Shown: in pieces, positions 18,668 through 27,224 of the stretch
Numbering within the stretch: the first letter of the stretch is position 1
Layout: every line of letters starts with the position of its first letter
Assembly: GCA_964516845.1 (NCBI GenBank)
Contig: CAZEXP010000006.1
Location: 1 to 64,000, forward strand
Reading direction: 5' to 3'
DNA length: 64,000 nucleotides
Origin: JAPEKQ01 sp964516845
Lineage (GTDB): Bacteria; Joyebacterota; Joyebacteria; Joyebacterales; Joyebacteraceae
The notes under the pieces: model-generated
Seen by the model: the letters and a program-made list of their open reading frames with translations, nothing else
The model's database searches: none
Told to the model about the DNA's origin: nothing
Translations under genes and position numbers: made by a program

Positions 18668-19807
18668 ATGGACTGTCGTGGTTCCTCCGTACTGATCGTC
18701 GCCGGCGAGGCGTCGGGCGACCTGCATGCATCGAAGCTCGTCTCGGAGCTTGCTGCTGCCCGCCCGGGGATTCGCGTGTTCGGTGTCGGTGGTGACAGGA
18801 TGCGTGCGTCCGGCGTTGAGATCCTCCATCACTCCGACGAGTTCGCGGTGACGGGTCTGGTCGAGGTCGTGGCCCACATCCCGCGGCTGCGCAGGGCGAT
18901 GGGTGGCCTCGTCCGCGAAGCTCGGGCCCGGGACGCGAAGCTCGCCATCCTCGTCGACTACCCCGGCTTCAATCTGCTTCTCGCCCGGCGGCTGAAGGCC
19001 ATCGGGATCCCTGTCTTCTACTACATCAGCCCCCAGGTCTGGGCCTGGGGCGAACGCCGGGTTCGGGCCATCGCGCGCGATGTCGACCGGATGGCCGTCA
19101 TCCTTCCATTCGAAGAGCAGTTCTATCGCGAGCGCGGCATGCGGGTCGATTTCGTCGGGCATCCGCTGCTCGAGGAGCCGGCGCTGGCTGTCCCCGGAGC
19201 GCCGAAGACGATTCCCGAGGGGCCTCCCGTCATCGGGATTCTCCCGGGCAGTCGCCCGAACGAGCTTGAGCGTCATCTTCCGGTCATGCTGCACGCCGCG
19301 GGGCTTCTGCGCGGTCGCATTCCGGGCGTGCGATTCCGGCTGGGCCTGGCTGGTGAGACGGGGCCTGCAGGCGCGCATCCTGCCGGCATCGGCGACCACA
19401 TCGAGATCGCGCCGCCGGGTTCCGCCTACGACATCATGCGCGAGTCGACGGCACTCATCGTTTCGTCGGGGACGGCGACGATCGAAGCGGCCTGCTTTGG
19501 GACGCCGATGGTCATCGTCTACAGGATGCAGCCCGTCTCTTTCGCTATCGGACGGCGGCTCGTCAGGATCCCGGACATCGGTCTCGTCAATGTCGTGGCG
19601 GGTGAGCGCGTCGTTCCGGAGCTCGTTCAGGGTGATGCGACCGCGGAGCGAATCGCGGCCGAGGTGGAAGCGCTGCTCGGCGACGGCGAGCGATACACAT
19701 CGCTCTCGGCGCGGCTCCTGGATGTCTGGGGAACGCTTGGGGAGCCCGGCGCGAGCGCTCGGGCGGCCCGGATAGCAGCAGCGATGCTGGAGGAGCGTGG
19801 AGCGTGA
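18668..19807 (+). CDS. lpxB: Lipid-A-disaccharide synthase
   Basis: A 379-residue GT19 enzyme that joins lipid X to UDP-diacylglucosamine to form the disaccharide of lipid A at the inner-membrane surface. Hallmarks are IVAGEASGDLHASKL at the N terminus, FGVGGDRM, the segment FYYISPQVWAWGERR, ILPGSRPNEL, and the donor-binding C-terminal region SSGTATIEAACFGTPMV. The gene starts 37 bases after the oxidoreductase and its end overlaps the next gene at GTGA. No lpxH or lpxI gene for the preceding step is in the window. Confidence 0.95.
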   Translation: MDCRGSSVLIVAGEASGDLHASKLVSELAAARPGIRVFGVGGDRMRASGVEILHHSDEFAVTGLVEVVAHIPRLRRAMGGLVREARARDAKLAILVDYPGFNLLLARRLKAIGIPVFYYISPQVWAWGERRVRAIARDVDRMAVILPFEEQFYRERGMRVDFVGHPLLEEPALAVPGAPKTIPEGPPVIGILPGSRPNELERHLPVMLHAAGLLRGRIPGVRFRLGLAGETGPAGAHPAGIGDHIEIAPPGSAYDIMRESTALIVSSGTATIEAACFGTPMVIVYRMQPVSFAIGRRLVRIPDIGLVNVVAGERVVPELVQGDATAERIAAEVEALLGDGERYTSLSARLLDVWGTLGEPGASARAARIAAAMLEERGA

Positions 19808-20559
19808 CCGTGAGTTCTCCAGCGAGACGGAAGAGAGCGACCGGCCGGCTCAGCCTCGGTGACCGGCTCCTGGTAGGCTTCGTTGGGGCGTTCGGGCCGG
19901 CAGTCGTCAGACTCCTTGGTGCCTCGTGGCGCGTTCGCTTCGTCAATGCCGGCGCTGTTGGGTCGGTGCACGCGTCGGGGAGACCGCTCATCTACGCGTT
20001 CTGGCACAGCTACATACTGCCACTCGGGTACACACACCGAGGCCGCGGCGTCGTGGTGCTGTCGTCATGGCATCGCGACGGTGAGATCACCGCACATCTG
20101 CTGAGGGCTCTCGGTTTCGCTGTCGAGCGAGGCTCGACAACGCGCGGTTCCGTCCGGGGCGTGGTCAGGATGGTGGGGCGCGCTCGTGAGGGGCGCGACC
20201 TTGCGATCACTCCCGACGGACCGAAGGGGCCGGCGCGGGTCTCTCAGACCGGTGCCGGATTCGTCTCGCGGAGGGCCGATGCGCCGATCGTCGCTCTCGG
20301 TGTCGGCGTCGACCGGTGCCGCCGGCTTTCGGGTTGGGACCGTTTTGTGATCCCGTACCCGTTCGCCCGCATCGTCGTGCTCCACAGCGACCCCATCGAG
20401 ATCGCAGAGGGTCAGGGCCTGGATGCCGCCGCGTCGTCGCTCACCGCCGAGATCGATCGGCTCTGCATAGAGGCACAGGCGCTCGCGGAGGAACCGTCCC
20501 GGTTCGACGCGCTGAGCCGCGGCACATCCGGGGATGCGGAGGGCCGGACGCGTGAGTAA
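19804..20559 (+). CDS. DUF374 lysophospholipid-acyltransferase-like protein, probable lipid A late acyltransferase
   Basis: A 251-residue protein of the DUF374/LPLAT group. Motifs are AFWHSYILPLG (catalytic His region), SWHRDGEIT, ERGSTTRGSVRGV and ITPDGPKGPARVSQTGA. The order lpxB-DUF374-waaA-lpxK suggests that it adds secondary acyl chains to Kdo-lipid A, as LpxL/HtrB does elsewhere; no LpxL-family protein is seen here. The GTG start overlaps the lpxB stop (19804-19807), indicating coupling, and the 3' end overlaps waaA. Family membership is clear; the substrate is inferred from context. Confidence 0.82.
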   Translation: MTVSSPARRKRATGRLSLGDRLLVGFVGAFGPAVVRLLGASWRVRFVNAGAVGSVHASGRPLIYAFWHSYILPLGYTHRGRGVVVLSSWHRDGEITAHLLRALGFAVERGSTTRGSVRGVVRMVGRAREGRDLAITPDGPKGPARVSQTGAGFVSRRADAPIVALGVGVDRCRRLSGWDRFVIPYPFARIVVLHSDPIEIAEGQGLDAAASSLTAEIDRLCIEAQALAEEPSRFDALSRGTSGDAEGRTRE

Positions 20560-21877
20560 CCAGCGAACATGGACACCGTTTGCCTATCGCGTCTATCGAT
20601 TCGCGACATGGGCCGTCTGGTGCCTGGTGTGGGTGGGCCTGCGCGTTGCGGGGCTGAAGAGCCGGGAGTGGCGCGAGCGACTCGGGAACGTTCAGGACTC
20701 GCCGCAGGGGGCCGTCTGGGTCCACGCCGCATCCGTCGGCGAGGTCGGTGCCGCGCTCCCGCTCGTCCGCGAGCTGTCGTCGCGCGGATGCGACGTGCGC
20801 GTGACCGTTGTGACCCCGGCCGGCGTCCGCATTGCCCGGACGTCGCTGCCGGAAAGCATCCCCGTGTGTTTCGCGCCGCTCGACTTCGTCGCCGTCACCA
20901 GGCGCGCCCTGCGCGCCACGCGCCCGTCGCTGATCATCCTCATCGAGACCGAGCTCTGGCCGAATCTCCTGTTCGAGGCGAGGGCCTGCGGTGTCCCTGT
21001 GGTGATGGCGAACGCGCGCCTGTCGGAGCGGAGTCTCTCGCGCTATCGTTCGAAGGGGTCGCCGCTGCGCGGTGTGGCGCAGCTCATTCGAGCCGCGGTC
21101 TGTCAGTCCGACGATGACGTGCGGCGTTTCGTCAGACTCGGGTTTGACCGGTCGAACGTGCGCTCCTTCGGCAGCACCAAGTTCGATTCGCTTGACGCTC
21201 CGTTGTCCGCCTCGAAGCGGGGGGAGCTGAGGAGGTCGTTCGGGTTCGATGCGGCTGCCCCCGTGCTGGTCTTCGGAAGCGTGAGGCCGCTGGAAGAGGC
21301 GGAGGTGGCCCGCGCTGTGGCACAGTGCCTGGCCGGTCTGGACCGCGCGCGCGCCGTGATCGCGCCGCGACACCTGGAGCGCGTCGCGCCGCTCATCGCG
21401 GCGCTCGGAGGCTCGGGCGTCGCCGGCGTTCGCAGAACCAGGCTCGTTCAGAGTGCGGCGGACGTGACGGAGCGTCCCGGCGTCGTCATCCTCGACACGA
21501 CCGGCGAGCTCGGGGATGTGTACGCGATAGCCGACGCGGCGTTCGTGGGCGGGACGCTCGCGGACTACGGTGGGCACAACCCGCTCGAACCGGCGGCGCA
21601 GGGAGTGCCGGTCGTGCTCGGGCCGCACACGGAGACCTGTCGGGAGAACGCCGAGCTGCTGCTCGACGCAGGCGCGGCGGTGACGGTGTCGAATGGCGAG
21701 GAGCTTGCGGAAGAAATGGTCCGCATCGTGCGGGACGACGACGTTCGTCGGGCGATGTCGGAGGCTGCGCTCCGTGTGATGGAGGAGGGACGGGGAGCCT
21801 CCGCGCGCGCCGTCGAGTGGCTTGCCGGACTCGGACTGTTGCGGGTCGCCGGGCCCGGGGAAGGATCGACGTCGTGA
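20552..21877 (+). CDS. waaA: 3-deoxy-D-manno-octulosonic acid (Kdo) transferase
   Basis: A 441-residue GT30 enzyme anchored by an N-terminal hydrophobic segment (YRFATWAVWCLVWVGLRVAG). It transfers Kdo from CMP-Kdo to lipid IVA. Family motifs are WVHAASVGEVGAALPLV, MANARLSERSLSRYR, FGSTKFDS and the C-terminal EPAAQGVPVVLGPHTETC. GTG 20552 is preferred because GGAGGG (20538-20543) is 8 bases upstream; ATG 20534 is an alternative adding six residues. Both starts lie inside the preceding gene. The number of Kdo residues it adds cannot be read from the sequence. Confidence 0.94.
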   Translation: MSNQRTWTPFAYRVYRFATWAVWCLVWVGLRVAGLKSREWRERLGNVQDSPQGAVWVHAASVGEVGAALPLVRELSSRGCDVRVTVVTPAGVRIARTSLPESIPVCFAPLDFVAVTRRALRATRPSLIILIETELWPNLLFEARACGVPVVMANARLSERSLSRYRSKGSPLRGVAQLIRAAVCQSDDDVRRFVRLGFDRSNVRSFGSTKFDSLDAPLSASKRGELRRSFGFDAAAPVLVFGSVRPLEEAEVARAVAQCLAGLDRARAVIAPRHLERVAPLIAALGGSGVAGVRRTRLVQSAADVTERPGVVILDTTGELGDVYAIADAAFVGGTLADYGGHNPLEPAAQGVPVVLGPHTETCRENAELLLDAGAAVTVSNGEELAEEMVRIVRDDDVRRAMSEAALRVMEEGRGASARAVEWLAGLGLLRVAGPGEGSTS

Positions 21878-23046
21878 CCCGCCCGGAAAGGACTGCGCCG
21901 ACCGGTGCGCCGGCGAGCGCGACACCCTCGTTGAGACGACGCAGCGCTTCGGCGTGGTGGCGCGATGTCGCCTACGCCCGAACGGATGTGCGCCCGCCCG
22001 GCTTGTATGCGGTCTGGTTCCTCGTGTTCTGCTCGGTCGTCTACGGGATCATCTCGTTCCTGGCGATGCGCCTCCGGGCGCGTGGAGCGGTCAGCGCGAC
22101 GGTCCCCGTCATCTCGGTAGGGAACCTCGTTGTCGGTGGCACCGGCAAGACACCACTCGTGGTCTATCTTGCGCGGATGCTCGTGAGCGATGGTCACCGG
22201 GTCGTGGTCGTCAGCCGGGGCTACGGACGGGCCGGGCGGACGCCCGTCATCGTCTCGCGGGGCGACCGGGCGCTGGTCGGGTGGCGCGAGGCGGGTGATG
22301 AGCCCTCGCTTATCTCCATGCTGGCTCGCGGCGCCGGAGTGGTCGTCGCCTCTCGGCGGTCGGAAGGCGTGCGCGTCGCGGTGGAAAAGCTCCGGGCCGG
22401 TGTTATACTTCTTGATGACGGCATGCAGCATGTGCAGCTTGCCCGCGATCTGGATATCGTCGCGGTCGACGCACGCTCGCCGCTCGGGAACGGTCATTTG
22501 CTCCCGGCCGGTCCTCTTCGGGAACATCCGCTCGGTGTCATGAGGGCGGGGCTCATCGTCGCGACGCGGTGCGACCGGGCCGGAGGTGCGGCGGACGTGC
22601 GGCGGACCGTGGGTTCGCTTGCCCCCGGTATCCCGATCGTCGAGACGAGAATGCGTCTGGCCGAGCTCTGGGACGTCTCGACGGAGCGCCCCGTCAGGGC
22701 GGCCGACATCCGCGGTGGAACGGCGTTCGCGGTGGCCGGGATCGCCGATCCTGACGACTTCAGGGAGACGCTGCGCGAACTCGGCTTCCACGTTGTCGGT
22801 CTGCACGCGTTCGCCGACCACCACGAGTTCACGGACGACGACATCGCCGGTCTCGATGAGGAGCTGGACGAATTCGGGGCGAGTGTCGTCCTCACGACGG
22901 AGAAGGACGCGGTCCGGCTCCGTGGCTGGCGTCCGCGCGTGCCGCTCGTCGCCGTCGGGATCGACATCGAAGTGACGCGGGGCGAGAGCCTGGTGCGCGA
23001 CGCGCTCAGACGCGCGATCGCGCGGGGAGAACGAGATGACGCTTGA
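21874..23046 (+). CDS. lpxK: Tetraacyldisaccharide 4'-kinase
   Basis: A 390-residue inner-membrane-associated kinase that phosphorylates the 4' position of the lipid A disaccharide. The N-terminal membrane segment (LYAVWFLVFCSVVYGIISFL) is followed by ISVGNLVVGGTGKTPLV with the P-loop, then VVVSRGYGR and ILDDGMQH-like LLDDGMQHVQLARDLDIV. GTG 21874 overlaps the waaA stop; the frame is open further upstream but only antisense-like codon use is seen there. Its 3' end overlaps nadA by 11 bases. The waaA-lpxK order is common. Confidence 0.94.
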   Translation: MTRPERTAPTGAPASATPSLRRRSASAWWRDVAYARTDVRPPGLYAVWFLVFCSVVYGIISFLAMRLRARGAVSATVPVISVGNLVVGGTGKTPLVVYLARMLVSDGHRVVVVSRGYGRAGRTPVIVSRGDRALVGWREAGDEPSLISMLARGAGVVVASRRSEGVRVAVEKLRAGVILLDDGMQHVQLARDLDIVAVDARSPLGNGHLLPAGPLREHPLGVMRAGLIVATRCDRAGGAADVRRTVGSLAPGIPIVETRMRLAELWDVSTERPVRAADIRGGTAFAVAGIADPDDFRETLRELGFHVVGLHAFADHHEFTDDDIAGLDEELDEFGASVVLTTEKDAVRLRGWRPRVPLVAVGIDIEVTRGESLVRDALRRAIARGERDDA

Positions 23047-23962
23047 GGAATACGGAGGTCTGTCGACCGAGGAACTGTCGGAACGGATCCGCCGGTCGAA
23101 GGAGGAGAAGCGGGCGGTCATCCTGGGCCACAACTACCAGGTGCCGGAGGTGCAGGTGCTCGCCGATCACCTTGGCGATTCGCTGAGGCTGGCGCAGCTC
23201 GCGACCGAGACCGATGCTGAGCTCATCGTTCTCTGCGGTGTGTGGTTCATGGCGGAAAGCGCGAAGATCCTCAATCCGGACCGACGCGTCATCATCCCGT
23301 CAAGGGACGCGGGCTGTCCAATGGCCGAGATGGCTACCGCCGAGGGCGTTGTCAGGCTCAAACGGCGGCATCCGGGCGTCCCCGTCGTCAGCTACGTCAA
23401 TACGTCCGCGGAGGTCAAGGCTGTCAGCGACGTCTGCTGCACGTCGGCCAATGCGGTCAGGATCGTCGAGGCCGTCGAGGGCGACACGGTCATCTTCGTT
23501 CCCGACAGGAACCTCGGCGCGTACGTGGCCTCGAAGACCGGGAAGAACGTCATTCTCTGGCAGGGGCACTGCTACGTGCACAACATGTTCGTTCCGGAGG
23601 ACATCGAACTCGCCCGCGGCGAGCATCCCGGTGTTCCCGTGGTCGTCCATCCCGAATCGCCGCCCGACGTCATCGCGCGGGCCGAGTTCGTGGCGTCGAC
23701 CGGAGGCATGATGAAGCTCGCCGAGGAATACGACGAACTCATCGTCGGGACGGAGATCGGACTCATCGAGAGAATGAATCGGGAGTTTCCCGAGAAGCGC
23801 TTCTATCCGCTCTCGGCGTTCGCGGTCTGCCGCACTATGAAGATGACGGACCTTCCTCGGCTCGCGTGGGCGCTCGAGCACGAGGAGTACGAGGTGACGG
23901 TGCCCGAGGACATCCGTCGGGGCGCGGAGCGCGCGCTCGCGCGTATGCTCGAGCTCTCCTGA
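23036..23962 (+). CDS. nadA: Quinolinate synthase
   Basis: A 308-residue [4Fe-4S] enzyme that condenses iminoaspartate with dihydroxyacetone phosphate to quinolinate, the second step of de novo NAD synthesis. The cluster cysteines are C67 (VLCGVWFMAESAK), C179 (WQGHCYVHNMF) and C265 (AFAVCRTMKM). Other family marks are LGHNYQVPEVQ and YVNTSAEVKAVSDVCCTSAN. ATG 23036 lies inside the end of lpxK. It is followed after 23 bases by nadB, which supplies its substrate. Confidence 0.96.
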   Translation: MTLEEYGGLSTEELSERIRRSKEEKRAVILGHNYQVPEVQVLADHLGDSLRLAQLATETDAELIVLCGVWFMAESAKILNPDRRVIIPSRDAGCPMAEMATAEGVVRLKRRHPGVPVVSYVNTSAEVKAVSDVCCTSANAVRIVEAVEGDTVIFVPDRNLGAYVASKTGKNVILWQGHCYVHNMFVPEDIELARGEHPGVPVVVHPESPPDVIARAEFVASTGGMMKLAEEYDELIVGTEIGLIERMNREFPEKRFYPLSAFAVCRTMKMTDLPRLAWALEHEEYEVTVPEDIRRGAERALARMLELS

Positions 23963-23985
23963 GCCGGGCGTGGGGGAGGCATGAC

Positions 23986-25590
23986 GTGGAGAGGTCCGAC
24001 TTCATCGTCGTCGGAAGCGGGATCGCCGGGCTGACGTTCGCTCTGAACGCGGCCGAGAGCGGGCGGGTCCTCATCGTCACGAAGAAGGACGACAAGGAGT
24101 CTGCCACGAATCTGGCGCAGGGCGGCATTGCCGCCGTCGTGGCGCGCGAGGATTCGTTCGATCGACATGTCGAGGACACACTTGCCGCCGGCGTTGGCCT
24201 CTGCAATCGCGAGGCCGTGGAGATCGCCGTCCGGGGTGGCCCGGACGCCGTGCGTCGCCTCACCGAGTGGGGGACTCACTTCTCCACGGAGACCGACAGC
24301 GCGGGCGGCACATCGCTCGCGCTTGGTCGAGAGGGCGGCCACTCCGAACGTCGCATCGTGCACGCGGCGGACATGACCGGACGCGAGATCGAGGCCGCGC
24401 TCCTCGGAGCGGTCGACCGGCATCCGAACATCGAGGTGCTCGAGGACCACATCGCGCTCGACCTCATCACGACGGGCGAGGGAGTGGACAAGGCCTGCGC
24501 CGGCGTCCAGGTGCTCGATGACCCCGCTGGCGAGGTGAAGACGCTCCTCGCGTCGGTGACGGTGCTCGCGACCGGCGGATGCGGACGCGTCTACCTCTAC
24601 ACGACCAACCCCGATATCGCCACGGGCGACGGCATCGCCATGGCGTTTCGGGCGGGCGTCGCCGTGCGGAACATGGAATTCGTGCAGTTCCACCCGACCT
24701 GCCTCTATCATCCGGACGTTCGTTCGTTCCTTATCTCGGAGGCCGTCCGAGGCGAGGGAGCCGTGCTTCTGAGTCTCGCGGGCGAACGGATCATGGAGGG
24801 TGTCGATCCCAGGAAGGAACTCGCTCCGCGCGACATCGTTGCTCGGGCCATCGACCGGACCATGAAGCAGACCGGTGACAAGCATGTCTATCTCGACATC
24901 ACGCACGTCGCGCCCGAGCGTGTGACGGCGCGCTTCCCGGGCATCTCATCGCGTCTGATGGAACTCGGCATCGACATGACGAGCGAGCCGATCCCGGTCG
25001 TCCCGGCGGCGCACTATCTGTGCGGCGGTATCGAGGTCGACATGGACTGCCGAACCAGCCTCCCGGGTCTCTACGCATGCGGCGAGACCGCGCACACCGG
25101 GATGCACGGGGCCAACCGTCTCGCGAGCAATTCCCTTCTCGAGGCGGTCGTCTTCAGTGAGCGTGCCGCGCGGCGCGCGACCGCCGAGCTTGCGGAGCGG
25201 CGTGCGGCTCGCGACGCCTCCGGCGACGTCGAGTGGGACGGCATGGGGGTCGGCCCGATTCCCGAGGGTGTGCTGATGGACTACAACTGGGACGTCGTGA
25301 GGCGTCTGATGTGGGACTACGTGGGCATCGTCCGGACGGAAAGGCGTCTCAGACTCGCGGTCGCGCGGATGGCCGCGATCAGACGCGAGGTCATGGATCT
25401 CTACGCCCGGTACCCCGTCAACGCCGACATCCTCGAGCTTCGGAATATCTCGCTCGTCGGCGAACTCGTCATCCGTTGCGCGCTCGACCGGCGTGAATCC
25501 CGGGGGCTCCACTACCTGGAGGACCATCCCGACCGCGATGACGAGAACTACCTCCGCGACACCGTGATCCCGGGGGGGTCCGGGCTCTAG
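23986..25590 (+). CDS. nadB: L-aspartate oxidase
   Basis: A 534-residue flavoprotein that oxidises aspartate to iminoaspartate for NadA. The N-terminal FAD motif is FIVVGSGIAGLTFALNAAE; active-site segments include TNLAQGGIAAV, GGHSERRIVHAADMTGREIE and HGANRLASNSLLEAVVFSER. A helical C-terminal domain closes the protein. GTG 23986 is chosen because GGGGGAGG (23972-23979) is 6 bases upstream and the conserved chain begins there; ATG 23981 is in another frame. A succinate dehydrogenase subunit is excluded by the aspartate-oxidase motifs and by nadA next door. Confidence 0.95.
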   Translation: MERSDFIVVGSGIAGLTFALNAAESGRVLIVTKKDDKESATNLAQGGIAAVVAREDSFDRHVEDTLAAGVGLCNREAVEIAVRGGPDAVRRLTEWGTHFSTETDSAGGTSLALGREGGHSERRIVHAADMTGREIEAALLGAVDRHPNIEVLEDHIALDLITTGEGVDKACAGVQVLDDPAGEVKTLLASVTVLATGGCGRVYLYTTNPDIATGDGIAMAFRAGVAVRNMEFVQFHPTCLYHPDVRSFLISEAVRGEGAVLLSLAGERIMEGVDPRKELAPRDIVARAIDRTMKQTGDKHVYLDITHVAPERVTARFPGISSRLMELGIDMTSEPIPVVPAAHYLCGGIEVDMDCRTSLPGLYACGETAHTGMHGANRLASNSLLEAVVFSERAARRATAELAERRAARDASGDVEWDGMGVGPIPEGVLMDYNWDVVRRLMWDYVGIVRTERRLRLAVARMAAIRREVMDLYARYPVNADILELRNISLVGELVIRCALDRRESRGLHYLEDHPDRDDENYLRDTVIPGGSGL

Positions 25591-25606
25591 CACGGGAGCG
25601 ATCACC

Positions 25607-27193
25607 ATGAGACTGCGACACACGTGGGCGGCGGCTGCGATCATCCTGGCGGCGTCCTGCCTCTCGGCGTGCGCCCGGGGAAGCGAGGAGACGATGAGCA
25701 GCGAACGCTACGAAGTGAGACGCCCCGTGGTCGCGGGGACGTTCTATCCCGGTGACGCCGCGGAACTTGGCGCCGAGGTCGACGGATATCTGGAAGACGC
25801 CGAGCAGCTCGAGCTTCCCGGCGAGATCGCGGCCGTCATCGCGCCGCACGCGGGATATGCCTATTCGGGCGGGGTAGCCGGTGCGGCGTATGCGCAGCTT
25901 CGCGGGTATTCGTTCGACACGGTCGTCGTGGTTGCGCCGTCGCACCGCGCGGCGTTCCGCGGGTCCTCCGTTTACGGAGGGGATGCGTATGAGACGCCGC
26001 TGGGGACCGTTCCTGTCGATGAGACACTCGCGGACGCCATCCGCGGGCGCGGTGAGGCGTTCGCCTATCGGCCGGGGGCGCATTCGGCCGAGCACTCGCT
26101 CGAGGTCCAGGTTCCGTTCCTTCAGCGTGTGCTGGAGGACTTCGCGATCGTGCCGATCGTGATGGGGGAGCAGACCGAGTCGGCCGTGCGGGCGCTGGCG
26201 GGCGCCATCGCCCGGGCGGTCGAGGGGACCTCGTCGCGCGTTCTTCTCGTGGCCAGCACCGACCTGTCGCACTATCACGACCAGCAGAGCGCGAACGCGC
26301 TCGACCGCGTCCTGGTTGACCGCGTCGCCGCCTTCGATCCGGAGGGGCTTCTGGCCGACCTCGCCGCGGGCCGATGCGAAGCGTGCGGGGGAGGACCGAC
26401 GGCCGTCGTCATGATGGCGGCCAGACACCTCGGAGCCGATCGCGCCACCGTCGTGAGGTACGCGACGTCCGGCGACGTCTCGGGAGACATGAGCCAGGTC
26501 GTGGGATATCTCTCCGCGGTCCTGACTCGACGGCCCGCGGAGCAGAACGCCACGACGTCGGCCGGTGCGACGCCAGCGGCGCCGGGCACTGGGGACGGGA
26601 GCGGGTCCGCCGGGGACGCCGTGGCTCCGTACGAAGGTCTGACGAACGACGAACGCCTTACGCTGCTCGGACTCGCGCGCGCGACCGTTGAGGCCGCCGT
26701 GCGTGGTAAGCCGCTGCCGGGTCTCGATGCGGTCACGCCGGCTCTCTCGACGCCGTGTGGTGGATTCGTCACGCTCGACAAGCGTGGGCAACTGAGAGGG
26801 TGCATCGGGTACGTCGTCGCCGTGAAGCCGCTCCACGAGACGGTCTCCGAGATGGCGGTTCAGGCGGCGCTTCACGATCCGCGGTTCCCCGCGGTGACCG
26901 CTTCGGAGCTCCCCGACATCGAGATCGAGATCTCCGTGCTCTCGCCGCTGCTGGCGGTCGATGACGTCTCCGAGATCCAGGTCGGCCGCGACGGGCTCGT
27001 CATCAGAGGACGCGGGACGAGCGGGCTGTTGCTCCCACAGGTGGCCTCCGAACGCGGATGGGACCGGGAGACGTTCCTCGATCAGACATGCGTGAAAGCG
27101 GGTTTGCCTCCGGGGACCTGGCGTGAGCGGGACATCACGATCCAACGCTTCTCGGCCGAGGTCTTCAGCGAGAAGGATATGGGCCTGCGGTGA
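25607..27193 (+). CDS. Memo-AMMECR1 fusion with a lipoprotein signal (AmmeMemoRadiSam system)
   Basis: A 528-residue two-domain protein of unknown biochemical role. Residues 1-22 are a lipoprotein signal peptide with lipobox LSAC at 19-22; the +2 residue Ala would predict the outer membrane. Residues about 35-307 are a Memo domain with the four metal-site positions kept: H81 (APHAGYAYSG), H113 (APSHR), H222 (STDLSHY) and C260. After an Ala/Gly/Thr-rich linker, residues about 345-528 are AMMECR1 with LRGCIG at 396-401. GGGAG lies 8 bases before ATG 25607, supporting the full signal sequence. An internal ATG at 25694 would give a cytoplasmic form but has poor spacing to its AGGAG. The radical SAM partner follows after 31 bases. 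Confidence 0.9.
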   Translation: MRLRHTWAAAAIILAASCLSACARGSEETMSSERYEVRRPVVAGTFYPGDAAELGAEVDGYLEDAEQLELPGEIAAVIAPHAGYAYSGGVAGAAYAQLRGYSFDTVVVVAPSHRAAFRGSSVYGGDAYETPLGTVPVDETLADAIRGRGEAFAYRPGAHSAEHSLEVQVPFLQRVLEDFAIVPIVMGEQTESAVRALAGAIARAVEGTSSRVLLVASTDLSHYHDQQSANALDRVLVDRVAAFDPEGLLADLAAGRCEACGGGPTAVVMMAARHLGADRATVVRYATSGDVSGDMSQVVGYLSAVLTRRPAEQNATTSAGATPAAPGTGDGSGSAGDAVAPYEGLTNDERLTLLGLARATVEAAVRGKPLPGLDAVTPALSTPCGGFVTLDKRGQLRGCIGYVVAVKPLHETVSEMAVQAALHDPRFPAVTASELPDIEIEISVLSPLLAVDDVSEIQVGRDGLVIRGRGTSGLLLPQVASERGWDRETFLDQTCVKAGLPPGTWRERDITIQRFSAEVFSEKDMGLR

Positions 27194-27224
27194 CGTCGCG
27201 GGTGAGCGAAGGTCGGGAGGCATC

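Noticed and set aside
20441..23133. Long - strand frames over waaA and lpxK
   Set aside because: Antisense shadows; the sense strand has complete GT30 and LpxK motifs.
25694..25700. ATG 25694 as the start of a cytoplasmic Memo-AMMECR1 protein
   Set aside because: It has only 3 bases from its AGGAG, whereas ATG 25607 has good spacing and the extra residues form a proper lipoprotein signal.
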